Part shown: in pieces, positions 1-3,805 of the stretch
How the letters are laid out: every line of letters begins with the position of its first letter
How positions within the stretch are numbered: the stretch's first letter is position 1
Origin: Candidatus Roizmanbacteria bacterium
GTDB lineage: Bacteria; Patescibacteriota; Microgenomatia; UBA1406; GWC2-37-13
Assembly: GCA_013334845.1 (NCBI GenBank)
Contig: JAAXWV010000056.1
Location: 1-6,835, forward strand
DNA: 6,835 bases
Direction of reading: 5' to 3'
Made by a program: the position numbers and the translations under genes
The notes under the pieces: model-generated
Seen by the model: the letters and a program-made list of their open reading frames with translations, nothing else
Told to the model about the DNA's origin: nothing
Database searches by the model: none

Positions 1-2
1 TC

Positions 3-893
3 CTCCGCTCCTGCGCCATGCTTGAACTCGAACTTGACTTCGGCGAAGAGGATGTCGAATTCCAGAGCCGTGACGAGCTGACCGGGCAAGTCGACGAGCT
101 CCTGAACGAGGTCGGCCGCCTCGTCGACTCCTACCAGCACGGTCGGCTCATGAGCGAAGGGGTCGCGACCGTCATCGCCGGCCGCCCGAACGCAGGGAAG
201 TCCACGCTGCTCAATACGCTGCTCGGCCAGGAACGCGCCATCGTCAGCCACATGCCGGGCACTACGCGGGATTATATCGAAGAGTGCTTCATTTACGACA
301 AGACCATGTTCCGCCTCACCGACACCGCCGGCCTGCGCGAATCCGGCGGGGAGATCGAAAGCGAGGGGATCCGCCGAAGCCGCATGAAGATGGCCGAATC
401 AGACCTTATGCTTTACCTGCTCGATATCGGAACCGACCAGCTTGACGAGGAGCTTGAGGAGATCATGTCGATCAGGCAGCAGCACCCTGACGTTCGGTTC
501 ATCATCGTAGCCAACAAGATCGATCAGGTGCCCTCAGTCGAAACGCTCATTGAACTGGTCGAACGGAAGAGCTGCGCCGAGGTGATCGGCATATCGGCGC
601 TTGAGGGCAAAGGCATCGAGGAGCTCAAGCAGCGAATGGGTACCCTGGTTCAGGACCTCGACAAACTCCATGAGGCAAGCGTGCTCGTCACCAGCCTCCG
701 CCACTACGAAGCGCTCCGCAACGCAGCTGACGCCCTCCAGAACGCCCGCGAACTCATCGGGCACCAGTCGGACACCGAACTCATCGCCTTCGAGCTCCGC
801 TCCGCCCTCGACTACGTCGGCGAGATCACCGGCAAGGTCGTCAGCGAGGAGATCCTCAACACCATCTTCGCGAAGTTCTGCATCGGAAAGTGA
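3..893 (+). CDS. mnmE: tRNA uridine-5-carboxymethylaminomethyl(34) synthesis GTPase MnmE, 3' part
   Basis: MnmE, with MnmG, modifies the wobble uridine U34 of certain tRNAs; it is a cytosolic dimeric GTPase whose activity depends on K+. The frame is open to the window's left edge (LRSCA precedes the Met at 18), so this Met is internal and the N-terminal folate-binding domain lies outside. Counting from the Met at 18, the G domain shows G1 GRPNAGKS (residues 55-62), the GTTRD switch (81-85), G3 DTAG (102-105), G4 NKID (166-169) and a G5-like ISA (192-194). The C-terminal helical domain ends in the invariant CIGK, whose Cys is needed for tRNA modification. About 296 of the usual 450-475 residues are present. 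The DNA is GC-rich, unlike everything after its stop. The C-terminus is intact, so insertion of the downstream element has not damaged the gene. The family assignment is very secure; the host lineage (green sulfur bacteria-like) is inferred. Confidence 0.97.
   Translation, partial: LRSCAMLELELDFGEEDVEFQSRDELTGQVDELLNEVGRLVDSYQHGRLMSEGVATVIAGRPNAGKSTLLNTLLGQERAIVSHMPGTTRDYIEECFIYDKTMFRLTDTAGLRESGGEIESEGIRRSRMKMAESDLMLYLLDIGTDQLDEELEEIMSIRQQHPDVRFIIVANKIDQVPSVETLIELVERKSCAEVIGISALEGKGIEELKQRMGTLVQDLDKLHEASVLVTSLRHYEALRNAADALQNARELIGHQSDTELIAFELRSALDYVGEITGKVVSEEILNTIFAKFCIGK
876..893 (+). other. candidate island attachment site (attL core) at the 3' end of mnmE
   Basis: The last 18 bases of mnmE, TTCTGCATCGGAAAGTGA, encode FCIGK and the stop. 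As I recall it, the attachment site of Salmonella genomic island 1 and its relatives is the same 18-bp end of trmE/mnmE, and this sequence differs from it at about three positions. Here too a tyrosine integrase gene starts 238 bp downstream and points away from mnmE, and base composition switches exactly at the stop codon. The second copy (attR) was not found in the window, so the site is inferred from position and composition, not from a visible direct-repeat pair. Confidence 0.5.
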
Positions 894-1131
894 ATGTGTT
901 TGTTGATGTCTTACTAATGGTTGTATTTATAATGTCTTAGGTATGTGGTCTTGGTGTATGGTTCGCTGATTTTTGTGGTTAATTTGATGATGAATGTTGT
1001 TTGAGTATCTTTAACTCTGCCAATGAGGTTAAAATAGCAGCAAGGGTTTGTGAGTAATGTTGTTGATGGTGTTGCTAATGCCGCATAAGTTATTGTTAAA
1101 TAAGGTATTCACTTTCTAATAGTTATGGTGT
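894..1131. other. AT-rich spacer between mnmE and integrase; possible arm sites and integrase promoter
   Basis: No reading frame of note. The spacer is rich in T and G and holds two copies of ATGTCTTA (906-913 and 932-939, 26 bp apart), which could be arm-type binding sites for the integrase. A third copy lies at 3134-3141 before the serine recombinase. A weak promoter-like pair is TTGTTA (1093-1098) and TCTAAT (1115-1120), 16 bp apart, which would give a transcript with almost no leader. I see no Shine-Dalgarno sequence before the integrase ATG and no clear terminator hairpin for mnmE. Confidence 0.3.
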
Positions 1132-2310
1132 ATGGCTAGGTCAAAAGGTCTTTTGAGCAAAGGGATTCCATTGTCGATCCATCTTAGGAGGCGGCAACAA
1201 GGGGATGGAAAGGTTAGTCTCTATTTTGAGTACTACTATGGAACTTCAACTTCAGCATCTGGCAAGCCAACACAGATAAGGGATTATGTGTATCCGGGTA
1301 TTTTTCTGAATGCACAGCCCAAGACGAAAGCAGAGAAGGATCGTAACAAAGAGTTAGAGTCACTAGCCAAGACGATCAAGGCTCAAATGGAAGTGGATCT
1401 CAAAAAAAGTCAGTTTGGTTATAAGCAAGCCAAGGGGAAGGGGATTCAACTGCTTGAATATTTTAATGATCAGCTTAACAGCAGAAAGGAGAGTGCCGGT
1501 AACTTTGGGAATTGGAGGGGTGCGTTAAAGCATTTAACTGACTATGTGACTAAGCATTACTACCCGGCACTTCCTCTGGAGGCAGTCGATGCTGGTTTTA
1601 TGGAGGGCTATAAAGCTTACCTGACCAGTACAGCAAAGACTACAGCTCTTAACCCATTAACTTCATCATCACAAAACAGCTATTTTGCAAAGCTTAAAGC
1701 TTGTCTTAAACAGGCTGTAAAGGATGACCTTTTGTTGAGGAATCCTGCAGAGGGCGTTTCTCTGCCAAGAATTGTGTCAACTCAGCGTTCCTACTTGACT
1801 CATGAGGAACTTCAGCAACTGGCAAAGACAGAGTGTCATTATGACGTTTTAAAGAGGGCGTTCCTTTTTTCTTGCCTTACGGGTCTTCGCTGGTCTGACA
1901 TCCATAAGCTTTTGTGGAAGGAAGTGGAGGTGCTGGGTGATGGCTGGAGGATAGTGTTTCGTCAGAAGAAGACGAAGGGTCTTCAATATCTTGACATTTC
2001 TGAACAGGCAAGGTCGTTGCTTGGAGAACAAAGAGGTGCTGATGATCGTGTTTTTGCGGGTTTATCCTATTCAACCAGTATGAACTATGCTCTACATCAG
2101 TGGATGCTCAGGGCAGGCATAACCAAGCACATTACTTTTCATTGTGCTAGACACACCTTTGCGACCTTACAAATTTATTATGGGACAGACTTTTTTACCC
2201 TGTCCAAGATGCTAGGGCATTCTGAGCTTAAAACAACCATGATTTACGCACAAATCATTGATAGTAAGAGACTTGAGGCTGCAAACAGGATTCCTCTTTT
2301 GCCATTGTAG
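1132..2310 (+). CDS. tyrosine site-specific recombinase (island/phage integrase, Bacteroidetes type)
   Basis: This enzyme would catalyse insertion and excision of the element by cutting and rejoining DNA through a tyrosine. The 392-residue length is normal for the family. Residues about 10-60 form an arm-type DNA-binding domain (KVSLYFEYYYG ... DYVYPGIFL), about 105-200 a SAM-like core-binding domain, and 220-385 the catalytic domain. All catalytic residues are visible: R253 in TGLRWSD, a lysine in QKKTKG (K280 or K282), H337 and R340 in HCARH, H363 in LGHSELKTT, and nucleophile Y372 in MIYAQI. The gene therefore looks functional. It is the first gene after mnmE, transcribed away from it, the usual position of an integrase next to attL. 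The ATG is the first in a frame that fits the domain start; no ribosome-binding site is evident. Lower GC than mnmE indicates foreign origin. The exact subfamily is not determined. Confidence 0.93.
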   Translation: MARSKGLLSKGIPLSIHLRRRQQGDGKVSLYFEYYYGTSTSASGKPTQIRDYVYPGIFLNAQPKTKAEKDRNKELESLAKTIKAQMEVDLKKSQFGYKQAKGKGIQLLEYFNDQLNSRKESAGNFGNWRGALKHLTDYVTKHYYPALPLEAVDAGFMEGYKAYLTSTAKTTALNPLTSSSQNSYFAKLKACLKQAVKDDLLLRNPAEGVSLPRIVSTQRSYLTHEELQQLAKTECHYDVLKRAFLFSCLTGLRWSDIHKLLWKEVEVLGDGWRIVFRQKKTKGLQYLDISEQARSLLGEQRGADDRVFAGLSYSTSMNYALHQWMLRAGITKHITFHCARHTFATLQIYYGTDFFTLSKMLGHSELKTTMIYAQIIDSKRLEAANRIPLLPL

Positions 2311-2533
2311 AGCTGCGATTGTGAACTCATGGTCGTGACGGATTCTCAAAGATTGGTGCGGAAAAAGGTCTGTGAGAGAAATAGCTGGCAGAAAATTTTT
2401 TTTAAAAGGGGGGGGATGTTGGTTTAGGATCTTTTTACTGAAAGGGTATGCGGCTTTGAGTGCTGGGACTGTTTTTTTGACAGATTGCCGGTCGTAATGA
2501 GCCCTCTTGTGTTCCTTCCAGGCACTGCTTTTC
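2311..2533. other. convergent intergenic spacer with homopolymer tracts
   Basis: This spacer lies between the 3' ends of the integrase and the serine recombinase, which face each other. It holds an AT palindrome made of A4, T8 and A4 (2392-2407), immediately followed by a run of eight G (2408-2415). I see no convincing GC-rich hairpin with a U-tract for either gene. No reading frame in it looks like a conserved protein. Confidence 0.4.
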
Positions 2534-3109
2534 CTACATATCCATTTTTACATAGCGATAATAGGTGGCCCTTGAGATTTTTAGTGTGGAGCAAATCTCC
2601 CCAATGCTTATGGTCTTGTTCAAGCTCATCTTTTTAGCCATCTGAACTTTAGGGTTAGCTGGATCAGTTGGCTTTCTTCCTCCCAATCGCCCACGCTCTC
2701 TTGCCGCATTTAGTCCTGCTATGGTTCGTTCTTGAATAAGCCTGCGTTCAAACTGAGCAAGGGATGAAAAGATATTGAATACAAGCTCTCCTGAAGCTGT
2801 GGTAGTGTCGATTGACCCATCACAAATAGATCTGAAGCTGACCCCTTGCTTCTTAAGCTCTTCAACAAGGTCGATAAGGTGATGAATGGACCTGCCAAGG
2901 CGGTCTAGTCTCCATACAATAAGGGTGTCACCAGCCTTTAAGGTTTTGAGGCACTGGTTGAGGCCGGGTCTATCAGACTTAGAGCCGCTCACCTTGTCTG
3001 TGAAAATAAGACCAGAAGGGCAGCCAGCCTTTTTAAGCGCATCCAGCTGTAAGTTCAGGTCTTGCTCATAAGTTGATACTCTTGCGTATCCGATAAGGCG
3101 ATTGTTCAT
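2534..3109 (-). CDS. small serine recombinase (resolvase/DNA invertase family)
   Basis: Small serine recombinases cut both strands at a crossover site and resolve or invert DNA. From the ATG whose first base is 3109 the protein is 191 residues, the normal length for TnpR/Hin-type enzymes. The N-terminus is classical: GYARVSTYEQ carries R10 and the nucleophile S12. The block VWRLDRLGRS (65-74) holds the active-site arginines R70 and R73. A long dimerisation helix follows (about 104-138, with FERRLIQERTIAGL), then the GR-rich linker GRLGGRKP and a C-terminal helix-turn-helix (about 164-187, ISIGEICSTLKISRATYYRYV). The same frame extends upstream to an ATG at 3250, adding 47 residues with no family similarity, so I place the start at 3109. 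No strong ribosome-binding site is seen. The gene looks intact. The sequence does not tell resolvase from invertase; no transposase or invertible segment is evident nearby. Confidence 0.93.
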   Translation of the reverse strand: MNNRLIGYARVSTYEQDLNLQLDALKKAGCPSGLIFTDKVSGSKSDRPGLNQCLKTLKAGDTLIVWRLDRLGRSIHHLIDLVEELKKQGVSFRSICDGSIDTTTASGELVFNIFSSLAQFERRLIQERTIAGLNAARERGRLGGRKPTDPANPKVQMAKKMSLNKTISIGEICSTLKISRATYYRYVKMDM

Positions 3110-3166
3110 CGTATATTTGTCTTTGAATGAGGTATGTCTTAAGAACTTGGCTGATTGTTGAGTTAA

Positions 3167-3200
3167 TGATACTAAGATAAGTGATACGGGTTTATGATAC
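3167..3200. promoter_or_regulatory. three TGATAC repeats upstream of the serine recombinase (possible operator or recombinase subsites)
   Basis: TGATAC occurs at 3167-3172, 3182-3187 and 3195-3200, 15 and 13 bp apart, all in the same orientation, about 60-90 bp before the recombinase start. Read on the minus strand the copies are GTATCA. Resolvases usually bind sites just upstream of their own gene and repress it, so this is a plausible binding region. Function is inferred only from repetition and position. Confidence 0.35.
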
Positions 3201-3243
3201 AAGTCTGGTGGCAAAATAGGGTCTATTCGGTGCTGATGGTTGA

Positions 3244-3271
3244 GTCTCATTAAAGGTTCGTTTTATGAGAC
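3244..3271. repeat. 28-bp imperfect palindrome, candidate crossover site for the serine recombinase
   Basis: The arm GTCTCATTAAA (3244-3254) pairs with TTTTATGAGAC (3261-3271) at 10 of 11 positions, with the six bases GGTTCG between. The total of 28 bp matches the size of resolvase site I and is close to the 26-bp invertase sites, and its central dinucleotide is TT. It lies 135 bp upstream of the recombinase start. It could instead act as an RNA hairpin, but the stem is AT-rich for a terminator. Confidence 0.4.
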
Positions 3272-3390
3272 ATAAAAAAAGAAAATGGGTTGCCTAAGTG
3301 TTTACACATAGGGCAGAAAAGTCTGTATCTTTTTCTTGAAAGTTCAGGTTGATGAAATGGCTGAAAAGCTTCTAATTTCCAGTGATACAT
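3250..3390 (-). CDS. small CxxC protein or gene remnant, unknown function
   Basis: A 46-residue frame on the minus strand begins with ATG (3390-3388) and stops with TAA (3252-3250). The product starts MYHWKLEAFQ and contains a basic stretch SRKRYR, then CPMC (C26 and C29) with histidines at 31 and 42, a possible metal-binding knuckle. The frame is open for 26 more residues upstream of the ATG, to a stop near 3470, so it may be the end of a longer, truncated gene. Its stop overlaps by one base (TAATG) an ATG at 3250 that is in frame with the serine recombinase. The composition looks coding, but I recognise no family and see no ribosome-binding site. Confidence 0.35.
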   Translation of the reverse strand: MYHWKLEAFQPFHQPELSRKRYRLFCPMCKHLGNPFSFFMSHKTNL

Positions 3391-3453
3391 AGGTTTATCG
3401 ATGCCAGTAGTATTGAAGTAGTGAGGAAGGCTGTTTTTTTGCCTCAGTGATAC
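3380..3453. repeat. direct repeat CAGTGATAC, two copies
   Basis: CAGTGATAC occurs at 3380-3388 and 3445-3453, 65 bp apart. Both contain the TGATAC core seen three times at 3167-3200 and once at 3074-3079 inside the recombinase gene. The first copy overlaps the start codon of the small CxxC frame. They may be further binding sites for the same protein. Confidence 0.3.
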
Positions 3454-3626
3454 CGCATTTTTTTATATGGAAGAATGCCATTAATGGGGCAGCTAACTTT
3501 ATTTGATTTTTTAATGAAAGATGTTGATCTGTTTGCCGGGTGCCAAGGTCTATGTAGACGGCATGGCCATACCAACAGCATTGAATGATTCTGGGTGGTG
3601 CTCAAACCAAGATTTTACGGTACCGC

Positions 3627-3764
3627 TCACTCTTTCTCCGCAAGTAGCTCCAGATGTACGTTGACGAGTTTTCCATCAGGTTGAACGAGATCAACTGCAA
3701 AATCCATACCTATTAACAGATTGAGGCCCTGTTGGCAGGTCATTCGGTAAGAGGCTGGTGTGTG
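3627..3764 (-). pseudogene. coding remnant, perhaps from a retropepsin-like aspartic protease gene
   Basis: A 45-codon stretch on the minus strand is open from just after a stop at 3767-3765 down to TGA at 3629-3627. Its translation includes GLNLLIGMDF and AVDLVQPDGKLVNV, which read like natural protein. The LIGMD segment and the DLVQPDG segment recall parts of bacterial retropepsin-like aspartic proteases, from memory and only weakly; the catalytic DTGA motif is absent. In a shifted frame coding-like sequence continues from about 3640 to 3560 (VKSWFEHHPESFNAVGMAM) before another stop, which suggests a frameshifted gene. The only Met comes eight codons in. The patch has higher GC than its surroundings. 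A plus-strand frame (3521-3664) overlaps it and cannot be excluded. Confidence 0.28.
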
Positions 3765-3791
3765 CTAAACTGATTCAGGGATAACTAACTA

Positions 3792-3797
3792 TATAGT
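3792..3797 (+). promoter_or_regulatory. possible -10 element of the R-M gene
   Basis: TATAGT lies nine bases before the ATG at 3806 and resembles a -10 box. No good -35 element is found 16-18 bp upstream. If it is used, transcription would start almost at the start codon, giving a leaderless or near-leaderless mRNA, which would fit the lack of a Shine-Dalgarno sequence. The evidence is weak. Confidence 0.2.
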
Positions 3798-3805
3798 ATC
3801 GTACT

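Larger units (their letters stand above)
3110..3805. other. 696-base region without a confident gene between serine recombinase and R-M enzyme
   Basis: The region separates two divergently transcribed genes. It holds five of the six copies of TGATAC listed here, a 28-bp imperfect palindrome, a small minus-strand reading frame with a CxxC pair (3250-3390), and, from about 3530 to 3780, a patch with higher GC than its surroundings carrying scraps of coding sequence. The last stretch before 3806 should hold the promoter of the R-M gene. The patchwork suggests leftover pieces of older elements plus control sites. Confidence 0.5.

Noticed and set aside
534..906. Frames on both strands inside the end of mnmE (534-764 minus, 601-906 plus)
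   Set aside because: They are shadows of a GC-rich, strongly conserved gene; the plus frame is low-complexity Ser/Arg/Thr-rich.
1849..2074. Two minus-strand frames inside the integrase
   Set aside because: They are antisense to the conserved catalytic domain, which contains the required residues on the plus strand.
2392..2415. A4-T8-A4 followed by G8 as a terminator or phase-variable tract
   Set aside because: The AT palindrome is not a GC-rich stem, and the G8 run lies outside any gene and away from a promoter, so no role can be supported.
2534..3250. 238-residue version of the serine recombinase starting at 3250
   Set aside because: The first 47 residues show no family similarity, and MNNRLIGYARVS at 3109 is the standard N-terminus, so the shorter gene was annotated. 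The TAATG overlap leaves some doubt and is noted.
3484..3588. 34-residue plus-strand frame containing DLFAGCQGL, like motif I (DLFAGCGGL) of cytosine-5 methyltransferases
   Set aside because: The frame is only 34 residues, a conserved Gly is replaced by Gln, no other methyltransferase motif follows in any frame, and a shifted plus-strand frame competes from 3521.
3521..3664. 47-residue plus-strand frame starting MLICLPGAKVYVDG
   Set aside because: It overlaps the minus-strand remnant, has no ribosome-binding site and no recognised family. Antisense of coding DNA often gives such frames. It is kept only as an alternative.
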